Source: Calliphora vicina
Lineage: Eukaryota; Arthropoda; Insecta; Diptera; Calliphoridae
DNA length: 64,000 nt
Direction of reading: 5' to 3'
Assembly: GCF_958450345.1 (NCBI RefSeq)
Contig: NC_088783.1
Span: 25,857,701-25,921,700 of the forward strand
Every line of letters begins with the position of its first letter. Position 1 is the first letter of the stretch. The notes beneath the pieces are model-generated. The model saw only the letters and a program-made list of their open reading frames with translations. It did not search any database and was not told the origin of the DNA. This document shows positions 21,131 to 33,116 of this stretch, piece by piece. Made by a program: the position numbers and the translations under genes.

Positions 21131-21240
21131 ACAGAGATAATTGTGGGTCGATTATGGGTGACAACCGAACTTCAGTTGCGTTGTCAGTTGCCTAAATAGT
21201 ACTGTACTGAAGTTCGGTTGACATCCATAATCGACCCATA
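21131..21240. repeat. Inverted repeat with 33 bp arms
   Basis: Arms at 21144-21176 and 21206-21238 (GGGTCGATTATGG ... CCATAATCGACCC) pair with two or three mismatches around a 29 bp loop. It is preceded by CACACAGAGA, resembling the ends of the other foldbacks, but no matching right end was found. A truncated foldback is the best guess. Confidence 0.6.
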
Positions 21241-21449
21241 GTTAGGGTTGTGATAGCCGATTTCATAGCAAATCAAATAATTTGTTCTAAATAAACGATT
21301 TTTTTTATATTGCTAGTATCGAAAAATCTATGGATATAATCGAATCAATCAAATCGCAACGAATCTATTTTATATGTGCAGAAATAATGTGTAACTTTAA
21401 GAAGAAAATTTATAATGAAGTTCCCGAAACAAATTTATCGGGAACCCTA

Positions 21450-23118
21450 GTTTGCACACTAAACCAACGAAATGTGTTTATTTCCAAAGAAAAGCATCCA
21501 TTTGTTCATGCTGCGAACAATTTCTTGTCCTAACATGAATTTGTCTCGTGTGGACAACTTTTGTCGATGTTTTTGTCCGAACAACGTTGTCAGAACAATT
21601 GTCTGCCATCAAATGCCATTTTCACACAAAAAGACCTCTATTAAAAAAAAAAAATACATAAGAAACTATGAAATTGAATAATGACACGTTTTCCCCATAC
21701 CAAAGAATATAAACAAATTTGTGTCCGTAATTCTGCCGACGTTTTGTTCTTTTACGATGAAAACAATGGCTTGTTAAGACGTGGGGTAAGCTGAAAATAT
21801 TTTGGAATCCATACCATTTAACCCTTTCTGGACTGCTCTGATAATAATTCCCAGCAATTTTCAAATGCACTTTCCTTTTTAAATAACACCTAAACCATGT
21901 TTAAGAGTTCATTATAATATTTGAATAAAAACAAAAACGGTACATGTCAGCGTATTCATGCAGCTTGAAAATGAATTTCACAACATTGTTGAAATTTGAG
22001 CAGTTTGAAGTCGGCCGCACAGTAGTATTGAAAAAATATAGAGGGAAATAAATCTCTAACTTCTAAAAGCTTAGCCCAATTTGTATGAAATTTGACATGC
22101 GCAAAGAGAAAGTCTTGTCGAGTTCAAGTTTTGAGTTTGGACCTCATGGACCCATCTGGGCTGCGGCCAGGGGTCACTTTGGGATGCCCTCGTTTGGATT
22201 CCGATTTCAAAAAAATTACAAAATAAAGAATCTCCTCGTCAAGCATTATAAAAACCATTACAGTATCTATCAATTATCTCTTATAGGTTACGATATATTC
22301 GTATTTGAAAATTAAATTTTCAAAATTTTTACCCACCTTGCTCCAGTTTTTATATCAGAGGGTCCAAATATTTCCCGAATTTCTCACTTTTTATTTTATG
22401 AAATGAAAAATCTACCAAAAAGGGACTTAGCACTTTTGCGTACTAAATTAAGAACAATAGCTCGAACAATCTATCAAAAAGTTATACGGGAATACAAAAT
22501 TATTTTTTTTGTTAAGAATTAGTGTGCTGAATTCACAATAATTGATAAATTCACTGAAATTTATTGTTGGAGGATAAGCTAGTTCCTATGCGCATTTCAT
22601 ATAAATTACAAATAAAACACTAGAGTGAATGAGATTTACAGACACTCAAGCTTTATTTGTAAAAATATCAAAGCTTAAACAAAACACCAACAGTAAACAG
22701 TCAGTTTATCTTTTCTTACATTCCCTACTACAATTGGTTGGTGGGTAAAGAAAAAATGTCATTTGATGTAGCATTCGCAACAACAACTCTAGTGAATTTG
22801 TATAAATTCGGATGTAAATTTTTTTTATTTATTTTAGATTTTTGTGATTTTTTGTTTCGCAATGAGTTTTTTAAATAGTTGGTAGTATATTAAAAAGCCA
22901 CAATAATTTTAGTGTTGACTTGAAGCAAAAAATCAGCAGTTTCAAAATTTATAAAAAGATTTTGTGATATTCAACATTTGAGAGGAGGACCTTGACAAGA
23001 TAATTTTTAGCAAGAAATTCACAAAAATTACACGCCGGGGAGTTAACAATTATCTGAAATTGTAAATTAGTTTTCGAACTGTTAATAACCTCACACAATT
23101 AGCCAAAGAACATTCAAA
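21450..23118. other. Intergenic with dispersed-repeat fragments
   Basis: 21520-21625 (GTGTGGACAACTTTTGTCGA, then GTCTGCCATCAAATG) recurs at about 30835-30900, so it belongs to a dispersed repeat. A GC-richer patch at 22140-22195 (CCCATCTGGGCTGCGGCCAG) stands out from the AT-rich background, but its 76-residue frame has no recognised relatives. No gene called. Confidence 0.45.
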
Positions 23119-23470
23119 ATGGTCGAGACAGAAATGGAAATGGTTCTCTTTTCGGATGATTCCAAACACAATTTAAGAGGCAGTGATGGGAGAACATTTC
23201 TAAGACGGCAGAAGTGAAGGAGACTGAACCTCAAGTACACAAATAAGGCATTCAAGTTTGGCAGTGGCAATATTATAGTGGAGCTTAAAAGATATTATGA
23301 ATGGAAAACGTACGCTGCCCCTATTTTGGAGATTCCAGCACAACAATGACCCCAAATAAACTCCTAGGGTTGTAACCGAGTAATTTCAATGGTAGATCGC
23401 AAAATACGAACTCAAAATTATACCACGAAGGAAACTTTATCGATGCGTTTATAAGGGAATGATAAAATAT
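23119..23470 (+). pseudogene. Tc1-family transposase pseudogene
   Basis: Frame-broken remnant of a DD34E-type transposase: MVLFSDDSKHNLRGSDGRTF, then TFLRRQK followed by a stop, LNLKYTNK, and, in another frame, FQHNNDPK corresponding to the QDNDPKH motif with the second aspartate position altered. Stops and frameshifts make it inactive. Its downstream sequence at about 23515-23580 recurs near 29195-29260, so the relic near 28.9 kb is the same family. Confidence 0.8.
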
Positions 23471-23580
23471 TTAAAAGTAGACGATTGATTATTTAAAAAC
23501 TTAAAAGGTCTAAGCTATTGTTTTGTCATTACCATAATAATGAATACTTTCAAGTTTGTTTTCTGTTTTCAGAATTTAAT

Positions 23581-24571
23581 TCTGTTCTTAATTTTAAACT
23601 AGTTTTCTTAATAAAACGCATAATATTTTTTTGAACTAAAAACAAAATAATTTTTCTTTATTTCTTACAATACAATTAATTAATACAATAATATTAATAG
23701 GTATAATTAAACTAAAAGTTTTTTATGATTCTTTTCTTTTTTTTGTCCTTAAATATTTACATGTTTCATGTAAAATATTTAATTCACAATGTGACAATTT
23801 CATACAGATATTATTTTATAATATTGTTTCTTCATTTAAGGTTTTTTTTTTTTATTTTGTGAATTGTGTTTTATTAATTAACTTCTTTTTTCATTTAATA
23901 AAAATATGTTTTTTTTTATATGAATTAAAAGTATTTTCGATCACAACAAAAACACAATTTCAATAAAATTTTTAAATTAATGACTACTTAAATAAACTAC
24001 TATTTTTCATACGATTTTAGAACAGATAAAACAAAATAAGATTTAAGCTTTAAGAAAAAACGAAGAAAAAGAGAACAAATTAAAATAAAATAAAATGAAT
24101 AATTAAACTAATGAATTTAAAAGTAGAGTCGTGTAGTAAAAATAGTAAAATAGTAAATAGAATAAAAATGAAAATGTCTTCGATAATACATGAACTAATA
24201 ATGGTAGTAGTAGATAGCAAAGAAATAAGTAAAAGAAATAATAAAAACTTCTTAAAACTTAACATAATACTGAGCATATAATGATGATATTTAAGAGAAA
24301 ACTAAACATTTCATAGTTTGTGAACAAATGAAACTTTTAGAGAGATAGCGAGAGAGTTGGTGATAAGTGTTTTAGGAAGAGAGAATTTTTTACTATTTTC
24401 ACTACATTTAATTTTTGTGTTTGTTGTTTCTGGAAACATTTGGAAACTTTTTCCTAATGGACAGACAAGTGTTCACATTCATGTGGTAACATTGCTGTTT
24501 TTTCATTTTCGTGTTAGTTCTTAAGTAATATTTAACAAAAGTTTCTGGTTTCATTCAGATTTTTTAGTTTA
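23581..24571. other. AT-rich low-complexity intergenic DNA
   Basis: Poly-T and poly-A runs and AT-rich simple sequence. The minus-strand 65-residue frame at 24080-24277 is low-complexity Ile/Leu/Ser and is not credible. The 3'UTR of the UNC93-like gene could originally have extended into this area. Confidence 0.4.
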
Positions 24572-25869
24572 AGGAGTGAGATCGAAAAATTCTTAACACA
24601 CGTTTTCCATTACATTTTTTAACCCAAGTATTATTTGAATTTTTTTTTGATCAAGTTACCTTTGAAAAACATGTCAGTTATTATGTGTAATGTCAATTAT
24701 ATTAATTTTTTTGTTAATCTGATTAAAATGAGTGACCAGAAAAAAGTGCGTACTGAAATTATTAAATATTTTCAACAAAACCCAACTTGGTCTTACAAAA
24801 AGTTGGCCAAGCATACAAAGGTCTGCCGTCAAACTGTTTCCAATGTTATTAAACAGTACCGGGAGAACTTGTCAGTTGATAGAAAACCTGGTTCAGGTAG
24901 AAGGAATGGTCCACATGATGTTTCTAAAGCCAACAAAATAGAACGCATTTTCAAAAGAGCTCCCAACACATCCGGTAGGAAAGCAGCCCGGTTAGCTCAG
25001 TGCTCGGACTATTTGGTACGAAAAGTTAAAGCTAATGCAGGTTTAAAAACATACAAGGCTCAAAAAGTTCCTGACAGGAACGCTACTAAAAATTTAGAGG
25101 CCAAAAACAGAGCACGGAAATTGAAGTCAAGTTTTATAAAAAAATATTCTTGCTGCATAATGGATGACGAAACGTATGTTCTGGCAGATTTTTCGCAACT
25201 TCCAGGTCAAAAATTTTATGTTGCTGATGCTCGAGGGAATGTTGAAGAAAAGTTTAGGACCCAAAAGCAGACAAAATTTCCCAGAAAGTTCTTGGTATGG
25301 CAAGCAATATGCAGTTGCGGCAAAAGAAGCCACTCATTTGTTACAACGGGCTCTATAAATACCGAAATTTACATCAAGGAATGTTTACAAAAAAGGCTGC
25401 TTCCATTCATAAGACTTCATAATGTGTCCACTTATTTTTGGCCTGACTTGGCATCCTGTCACTATGGCAAACAAGCCCTTGAGTGGTACAAGAACAATAA
25501 TGTGGTATTTGTACCAAGAGAGGCAAATCCTCCAAACTGCCCGGAGCTAAGGCCAGTGGAGAGATATTGGGCTCTTGTTAAAAGAGAATTGAAGAGTACA
25601 AAAAAGGTGTCCAAAAGTGTGGTAGATTTTAAACGGAGATGGACTACATGTTCGAGCAAAGTGACAGAAAGCACTATAAAAACGTTAATGGAAGGGTTTC
25701 CGAAAAAGGTTCAAAATTTCATCACTAGTGATTAAAACTATAAAAATAATTTTTTTTGTAAATTGTAATAATAATTTCAATCAAATAAAAAAAAAATTAA
25801 AGCTGTAAGTTTAGTGGTTTCTTTTTTATAAACATATATGTATGTTAAGAATTTTTCGATCTCACTCCT
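24572..25869 (+). mobile_element. Intact Tc1/mariner-type transposon, DD37E class
   Basis: A 1,298 bp element with perfect 27 bp terminal inverted repeats (24572-24598 and 25843-25869, outer end AGGAGTGAGATCGAAAAA) flanked by TA on both sides (24570-24571 and 25870-25871), the target duplication of the Tc1/mariner superfamily. It encloses one open transposase frame. Identical TIRs and an uninterrupted gene point to recent insertion. It lies 254 bp downstream of the UNC93-like stop codon in the opposite orientation. Confidence 0.93.
24728..25735 (+). CDS. Tc1/mariner transposase, DD37E
   Basis: 335 residues from ATG at 24728 (MSDQKKVRTE). The frame is open further upstream, but that part looks like noncoding leader. 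N-terminal helix-turn-helix DNA-binding region at about 5-110 (WSYKKLAKHT, CRQTVSNVIK), with a GSGRRN motif at about 55-60 in the place of the usual GRPR hook. Catalytic domain: first acid in IMDDETY (D147), second in FWPDLASCHYG (D240), third in CPELRPVERYW (E278), which puts 37 residues between the last two, so DD37E, a class I know from insects. No stop or frameshift, so it is potentially active. D147 is chosen over D146 by alignment with the SDES motif of Tc1. Confidence 0.92.
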   Translation: MSDQKKVRTEIIKYFQQNPTWSYKKLAKHTKVCRQTVSNVIKQYRENLSVDRKPGSGRRNGPHDVSKANKIERIFKRAPNTSGRKAARLAQCSDYLVRKVKANAGLKTYKAQKVPDRNATKNLEAKNRARKLKSSFIKKYSCCIMDDETYVLADFSQLPGQKFYVADARGNVEEKFRTQKQTKFPRKFLVWQAICSCGKRSHSFVTTGSINTEIYIKECLQKRLLPFIRLHNVSTYFWPDLASCHYGKQALEWYKNNNVVFVPREANPPNCPELRPVERYWALVKRELKSTKKVSKSVVDFKRRWTTCSSKVTESTIKTLMEGFPKKVQNFITSD

Positions 25870-26123
25870 TATATACAATTTTCGAAACTTTTTTTTCTTA
25901 AATTTTCATTAGATTTTTATGAAAAAAACAAAAAAAATGTTAATGAAAATTTTGTAATAATACAACTTTACTAAAAACAAAGCTTTAAGCCTATGAAAGC
26001 TTTGATCTTGTCAATATTGTATTATAGGTAACTTGTTTGTTATAACAAAAGCTTTAAACAGCTTTTTTCAACAATAGATTTGTTAGGGGGCGTGTGTGTG
26101 TGTTTTAATGAAATGTTATTTGT

Positions 26124-28040
26124 TTAGAAATGTGTGACTACAATATCTTCTTCGAGATCATCCAATTCATCATCGGTTTCTTCAACCTCTGGTGTGCCAT
26201 TGACATTAGCCTCGGCAGCAGCTTTAGCAGCAGCTTCTTTCTCTTTTTCAGCAAGTTCAGCCTTTTCTTGCTTCTTGACCTTACGTTGCTATAAAAATTA
26301 AAAGAAATAAAAGTTAGTTTTATGGCTATATGTAAAAGGTCTAGAATAATTTTCTAATTTACCTTCTTTCTGTAGAGAATTTCCACAATGACATAGCCAA
26401 TGCAACCCAAAGTCAAAACAGCCAATAGAATGTAAAGCTTCATGCGTGCACACAATGTGGTGGCATAGGCATAAGCGATCACAAAGCCTGCCGATTCCCA
26501 GAGACGATAATTGGAGAAGGCAGCTTCCTTGTTGCGTCTGAACAACAGACCATATAAGCCGTTGATTTGTGTCTGCCATACAGCATCACCCACACCCCAG
26601 AGACCGGACATGGCATAGAAGATCAAAGGGTTGTCGGGACTTGGACGCCAGAACAACTCTACGGTGATCAAAGTGAAATGCACGACAGCACCCAACACAA
26701 TAATGGGAGTACGGCCAATATATTTCATCACGGAACCAAACAATATCGAACAGATGGCATTAACGACACCAAAGCAAATCATAACGAAACCAATTTGATG
26801 GATACCCAAGGCACAGGATACATAGGCCTGTGTAAAGTCAGCACCAATGAAAGCCTGTTCCATGCCAATGAATACGGTAATGGGAATGAGTAATTGTTGA
26901 TTGGGTTTCTTCATTTGACGGAAAGTGGCCGACAACAATTCCATGCCAGACAATTCCTGAGCCGATTGTGAACCTTTACGTTTTTCACCATAACGCTTAA
27001 GGGGATCCAAGAAGAAGGCAATAATGGCCACAGCAGCAATAATACAAGACAAGTAGATCATGGAGATTTCAAAGATTTCATGATCTGGAGGACGTTCCAA
27101 ATTGGTGTGACCGCCGCCGCCATTAACGCAGAAATTGGCACCACAGTATTTGAGATCTTCTTCGGAAATTGTACTGTTGGCATCACCGCCACCGCTGCCA
27201 TGGGCACCACTAGAGAGCACTAAAATAGAGAGAGATATAAATTAGTTAAATTCGATTTATTACTACATATTTTGAAATTAATTAATCCGAAGAAAAGCTG
27301 TCTCAATATTCAATTTTGAACTTACCAAGACTGGAAATAAGATTTCCCCACAATTCAGCTGTTTGCCAGGCCAAAAAGAAGAAGCCAAAGAATCTTACAA
27401 TTATAGCATCCACCGCCTGTTCTGTAATTTTGGCATAAACTTGACCGACTTGTGTCAAATATGTAGCTTTGGAGGCCCACATAGGAGCAGCACCCAAACC
27501 GACTAGAATACCAGCAGGAACCAATGTGTAGAATCTATTAATAAAAATAGTCAGTCAGCAAAAAATGCTACCAGGAATTTTTTAAACAAAATATCTTACT
27601 TAGGATACAATTGGAAGGCAATGTAGGGGGCATAGCACAGCATACTGAATACCAAGGTCCATTTAACGGTTAATTTACGAATAATTAAAGTAGGCAGGAA
27701 TATACAGGAAACCACCAGAGCCGCATAAATGGCACTAAGTGACACGGTACCCAGACCATCTTCTGCATTAATAGATGACTGTAAATTTGCCGTACCCTAT
27801 TTTTTTTTAAAAAAAAAAGAAGATAAACGAGATAACATTAAATTAAAATTTTCTTAATAAATAAAAGAAGAGGAATAGTTATAAATCAATAATAAATTTA
27901 TTTACCTGAAACGCTGTGAATTGTACCATAAAAGCAAACGAAATTATGCTAATATTTTTCAATATACGCCATTTTTCAGCCGGATTGAGTATAACTTTCT
28001 CTCTGAGTGAGGCTGTGTCTGGCTCGTAACCAGCTTTTGG
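26124..28040 (-). CDS. UNC93-like membrane protein, coding exons 2-6
   Basis: UNC-93 family (MFS-like) protein, orthologous to Drosophila CG4928 as I recall it. Together with exon 1 (41088-41135) the exons are 27906-28040, 27600-27796, 27326-27534, 26363-27219 and 26124-26288; all have GT-AG junctions and compatible phases, giving 536 residues. Order: cytosolic N-terminus; the first helices (SIISFAFMVQFTAFQ, then AALVVSCIFLPTLII); an extracellular Gly/Asn-rich loop in exon 5 (CGANFCVNGGGG) with cysteines; ERYGEK-like cytosolic loop (DPLKRYGEKRKGS); the remaining helices; and a Lys/Glu/Ala-rich, then acidic, cytosolic tail ending VVTHF. CG4928 is reported to affect ion balance in renal tubules (literature recall); the transported substrate is not known from sequence. 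Confidence 0.93.
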
Positions 28041-28896
28041 CTTAAATTATACAAACAAAAATAAAAATTTATTAAATTAAGTTTAATTTATGTATAAAAT
28101 TCAAACAATATTTAGGAAACTTTTTGTTTCTGTAAAACAAACGTATTTGAAACTAATTACTTTAAGATAATGTTATTTATGGTGTACAAATTAAGTAAAA
28201 TTACAATTAATGTATTTTTTATTAACTCAATTATTTTACATTTTTAATAATATAACGACAGGTTTATATTTTTTTTTATCAAACAAAAGTCTAATATGCA
28301 AATATGTATGTATATTTTTATTGCCAAATTTAGCCATGATTATATTTACCAAATATTTGTTAGACAAAAAATATATATAACACACTACACTCCAAAATAC
28401 CTTTAAAATAACCAAAAATAATGCTAATTGATTTTTTATTTTATTTATGTTGTCTACTACAGACTGGTTACCAAAAAAAAAGTGGAGAAAAAAATTTTGC
28501 AAATATTTGAAGTCTAGGCTATTTACGAGCATAATCCATGATAAATTTTACTACTTATACACATTGAAATGTATCTATGAGCACAAGTAGTTCTTTACTA
28601 TTAATTTCACGTACTGCAGGCAGTCAACAGGGGCTATACAGTGCCGAGCAAATAAAGTTATATGCAACCTCAGTAAACTAAATAAATACATATTGATTTA
28701 TTGTCGAACTATATGGAATTTGTAATAAGTTATTTTAAAAAATATTTATATTCCAGAAGGATGTTAATAACGGTTATTTTTATTATCTTATTTATATTAA
28801 TTCAGAATTTTTAAATTAGATTTTTAACCCTCAAACGGTTTAAATGACAAATTAGGCATATCGTCAGATGTACTAGAGCTCGTATACAATTTGAAA

Positions 28897-29260
28897 AACA
28901 ACATTTAATCGGGTCGAATTAGAAAATGAATACTGTTCTCTTTTCGGATGAATCAAAGACAATCACCCCTATCGGCAAATCATGTGAAATTTATGTTCCC
29001 ATGAAATATCCATTTCACTCGAAGGGAAAATTGCTATCGTGATATTCCCACGAACTTTTCATTCACAATAGTTGATTTAGTTTGTAACAGCTGTTTATTG
29101 TTTACAAAATTCCATCTAAAAATTTCACAACATGGGGAATTTTTTCTGAATCACTAAAGGGACCAGAAAATGTTTGTAAAAATTAAACCTAAGTTTCCAT
29201 TGTTTTGGCAATACGATAATAATGAATACTTCTTAGTTTGTTTTCCATTTTCAGAATTTC
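28897..29260 (+). pseudogene. Decayed Tc1-family relic
   Basis: GGTCGAATTAGAAAATG, then GTTCTCTTTTCGGATGAATC, encodes the LFSDES motif of Tc1 transposases and matches relics at the window start and at 23.1 kb. The block at about 29195-29260 (ATAATAATGAATACTT, GTTTGTTTTCCATTTTCAG) matches 23515-23580, the sequence downstream of the other relic. The region between is diverged or deleted. Confidence 0.65.
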
Positions 29261-32095
29261 CTTAAATTGTGGGTTACACCACTTTTGCGCTGATGGTCTC
29301 AATTGAGTTCTTATTTTTTGTTGTTAATATAAACCGAAATATAATTTTTTTTTATAAATATTAGTGTTAACATGTAATTAACTGAAGCTACATATATTTA
29401 TTTAAAAAATGTTCTTATAAAATTGTATCTAAATTAAATGATTTCCTTAAATTTAACTACGAATGAGGAATAGCTAGAAAACGTGATCTTTTTAAGTAAT
29501 AATTTTTGAAATTAAGATCTATGGTTAGTGTTAACTACACGCTTATCACTTTATTGTGTATGTATGTTATAAAACCCAAACAAAAATTTTCCTTTCTATA
29601 ATAATCCATAATAACTATAAAACAATTTCAGTTATTAAACAACTAAACGTAAAATTTGTTGTTGTAAATTATAAATAACTTAATGTTAAAACTACATTTT
29701 TACAATCACAAAATTACAGCTAAAACAATAATAAAAAAAACACTAATCATTATTATCACAGAGAAAATGAAAAAAACATGTTTCAAATATTTTAATTAAT
29801 CAGTAATTTGGAAATTATAAGCAATAAACAAATCATAATTAATAAATAAAACAAAAACAAAAAATAACAATAATATTAAAGTGTTATCGTAATTTTTAAT
29901 CAGATTTTTGTTTTGACAAAATGTAATTACTAGAAAATTTCAAATATAATAATTAAAAACAATTGTTTTGAAAACTTTGGTTCCCTAAATAGCGTCTCTA
30001 GTTATTAATTTTATTTTAAACAGCCTTAAGGTAGGCTATAGTTTTTAGGTATAAAGTTCTATAAGGAGTTGCATTGAGTTACACTGAAATTAATTGAAGT
30101 AGGTTATTTATTTTACATTACACCAAAGAATTATTCTTTAGGAAATATTATGAATGTAATTTATACTTTCCACTCCTTTATTTTAAATAATTATGTTTCT
30201 GTGGGAAAATTTTTAACTGTTATTTATTTATATAAGTGTTTACACATGTTATAGCTTGTAAAACTTTTATTTTTAATTTGCAGTCATGTTTATTTAATTT
30301 TTTTCTTTGTTTTATTTCCACATTACTTAAGATTTCTTTAAACCATTTTTATATCAACCGGATTTAAAATAATCTCCCACCTTAAGTTTTAAAACGTATC
30401 ACGTTTTAATTTTGTTTAATTCAGATTTATATCATTGAATAAACAAAACTGACCATTTTTATATGAATAAAAAAATTACATGTATTACACGGCTAAAACA
30501 CACCTTTATTAGTGTTTTAAAACGTATTTATTTTATTAAAATTTATTAAAACAACAAAGAAATTTTTAAAGGTAAACACAAATGTAGGTCACTATCAAAG
30601 ATTATGTCGTTAAAATTGTTTTAGTGTTATGGTGTAAACGTTTGTGAAATCCATAAAGATCCTTTTATATGAGATTTTTTAAAAAAGAGTAATGAAATAT
30701 AAAAAAATACTTAAAAATTATTTTTAAGTGTAAAATATTTGAATTAAATTTAGAAACATTACTGCAAATATTTTTGGAGCATAAACAGGACGATTTGAAA
30801 TTTGTAGTTCACTAAGCGAACGATTTCTTGTTAGCTCATGAATTTGTCTTGTGTGGACAACTTTTGTCGATGTTATGTTCTTGTCTGCCATCAAATGTAA
30901 ATTTCAATTTTAGTTGGCAAATGTGCTTAGTCTAATTTGAAATCTACATTTAACACAAAATATATATGTTCATGTGTAATATGAAAATAAAACAGTTCAA
31001 CCAAAAGATTAGATTCGATTTTTTAATGAATAAAAAAATTTCTCGCAAAATGTAACTCGTGTAAACTGGCTAATAATGACATGTGGTCGGAGAGTGTCTG
31101 ATAATGCATTGGTTTTATTCAAATCTCTCTCTATAAAATTAACATATATTTTGTGTAAAATCTAATATGGAAATACAGGCTATAAATACCAAAGAAAGAA
31201 AAATGCTGAGTCACAGTTTACATTGAATTCCAATATCCATAATATCAAAATATACACGCAAATATACATTACTCTAAATGTTAACTGATTGTTGGCTCTA
31301 CTGTAATGTAACAGTTTTTCTATAAAGTACTCGTAATTTAAATACCTTAACACATGCTTTACAAATTTATGCATTTTTATTTTTATTTCATGTTTTTTTT
31401 TTGAACACACAACTTGGTCTATTTGTCAAAGTGGTCTAGTTTCGTAATGTTCATATTACTTGCATGTTTTAATAAATTAATTTGTTAAATAATTTTAATA
31501 TTGTATTTTATCTATCACCTGCCCCCCACATTTTAAAACAAAATTTCGCATTTAGTGTCAAATATAAAATGTTGTTTTTTTTAATTAAGTTTAAGCAAAG
31601 CTCAGCTAGCGTTTTGGGTGCTTCCCCGACTGAATTTAATTAAACAAACTTGCTTGGCGCTACTACTGTTATTTCTTGATAAAACCATAAAATATTAATG
31701 TTAAAATATTGTTTATTTGCTTGGTTGTATTTAGTTAAGAGACAAAATAAAATTTAAATGTAGAGGAAGATTTTTTTTTAATAAAAAAATTTATGTCATT
31801 TTTATCACACCTTATTTTGTGTTGTGCTAGTGTACAAGGTACAATTGTTTTTGGAGGGAGGGAAGTAGTGTTGTCCGAGCGTAAAGGGAAGGTGATTTTA
31901 CAAGAAAAGTAAAACAATTACAGGGTTAAGACGAATTTGAATACCCTTTTTAAAGATATTTAATACAAACTAAAAAATAATATTGTATATTGTACATTAT
32001 TTCACCATTAAATTTATTGAAAAGGAAAGCTTATTTTTCATATAAAAGCATATTGTGAAAAAAGTGGTTAAAATTATAAGAAAATTAAAGTTAGA

Positions 32096-33116
32096 GATGT
32101 GTATAACAGTTTTTTCTATAGGAAATCTTTATGTATAACAGTTTTTCTATGAAAAATTATGTGTACAGAAGTGTTTTCTAATGAAAATTTCGTGTATAAC
32201 ATTTTTTTCTATAAACATAACTCGTTTTCCTATAAAAATTTTTCGTATAACAGTTTTTCTATTGTAGAAATTTATGTATAACAGTTTCTTCTATAGAAAA
32301 TTCGTTTTCCTATAAAAATTTTTCGTATAACAGTTTTTCTATTGTAGAAATTTATGTATAACAGTTTCTTCTTTAGAAAATTTTGCATATAACAGGTTTT
32401 TCTACTGAAATTAGACAAATTTGTGCTTAAAATTTTTTTTTTCCAAAATTTTTGGTATAACAGAAAAATTCTATAGAAACATTTGTGCATAACATTTTTT
32501 TCGAAAATTTGATGTATAACAGTTTTTTCCAAAAAAAAAAAATCTCGTATAACAGTTTATCTTTTGGAAAAATTTATGTATAACAGATTTTTATATTGAA
32601 TTTGTTTTCTATAACTGTTTTTTCTATATAAAACCTTCCAAAATGTTATGTATAACAGTTTTTCTATAAAAACATTTGCGTATAACAGTTTTTATTTTTG
32701 GAGAAATTTATGTATAACAGTTTTTTATAGAATTCTGTTGTATAAAAGCTTTTTCTATAAAAAACTTTCCAAAATGTTGTGTATAACACTTTTTTCTATA
32801 AAAATATTTTCGTATAACAGTTTTTATTTTGAAGATATTTATGTATAACAATTTTTTCTATAAAATTTTTGTTGTATAACTGTTTTTTCTGTAGAGAACT
32901 TTACAAAATTTTGTGTATAACAGTTTTTCTATAAAAACATTTGCGTATAACAGTTTTTCTTTTAAAGAAATTTATGTATAACAGTTTTTCATATAAAATT
33001 TGTTTTGTAAAATTGTTTTTCCTGTAGAAAATTTTTTGTATAACAGTTTTTTCTATATCAAATTTTGCGTATAACACTTTTTCTATGCACAGTTTTGTGT
33101 ATAACAGAATTTTCTA
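32096..33116 (+). repeat. Irregular ~30-60 bp minisatellite (TGTATAACAGTTTTTCTAT)
   Basis: About 1 kb of imperfect tandem units, each carrying GTATAACAGTTTTTCTAT followed by a variable A/T-rich spacer (AAAAATTT.). More than 25 cores are visible. Frames within it on both strands are repeat artefacts. The reverse complement of the same unit forms a second array at 59.6 kb. Confidence 0.85.

Larger units (their letters stand above)
20322..21449. mobile_element. Second copy of the TAGGGTTCC hAT-like MITE, interrupted by insertions
   Basis: Blocks at about 20322-20460, 20980-21110 and 21305-21449 align in order with the complete element at 42685-43304. Shared blocks include CACCTTAATAATTCCTTAA (related version at 43.0 kb), AATCTATGGATATAAT, TTTAAGAAGAAAA and the right end GGGAACCCTA. 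The alignment is broken by a 488 bp foldback (20487-20974) and by an inverted-repeat block (about 21131-21240). Left end is degenerate. No coding capacity. Confidence 0.65.

Noticed and set aside
22085..22315. 76-residue frame containing EFGPHGPIWAAARG
   Set aside because: The GC-rich patch is notable, but the frame lacks flanking coding structure and I recognise no family. More likely part of a dispersed repeat.
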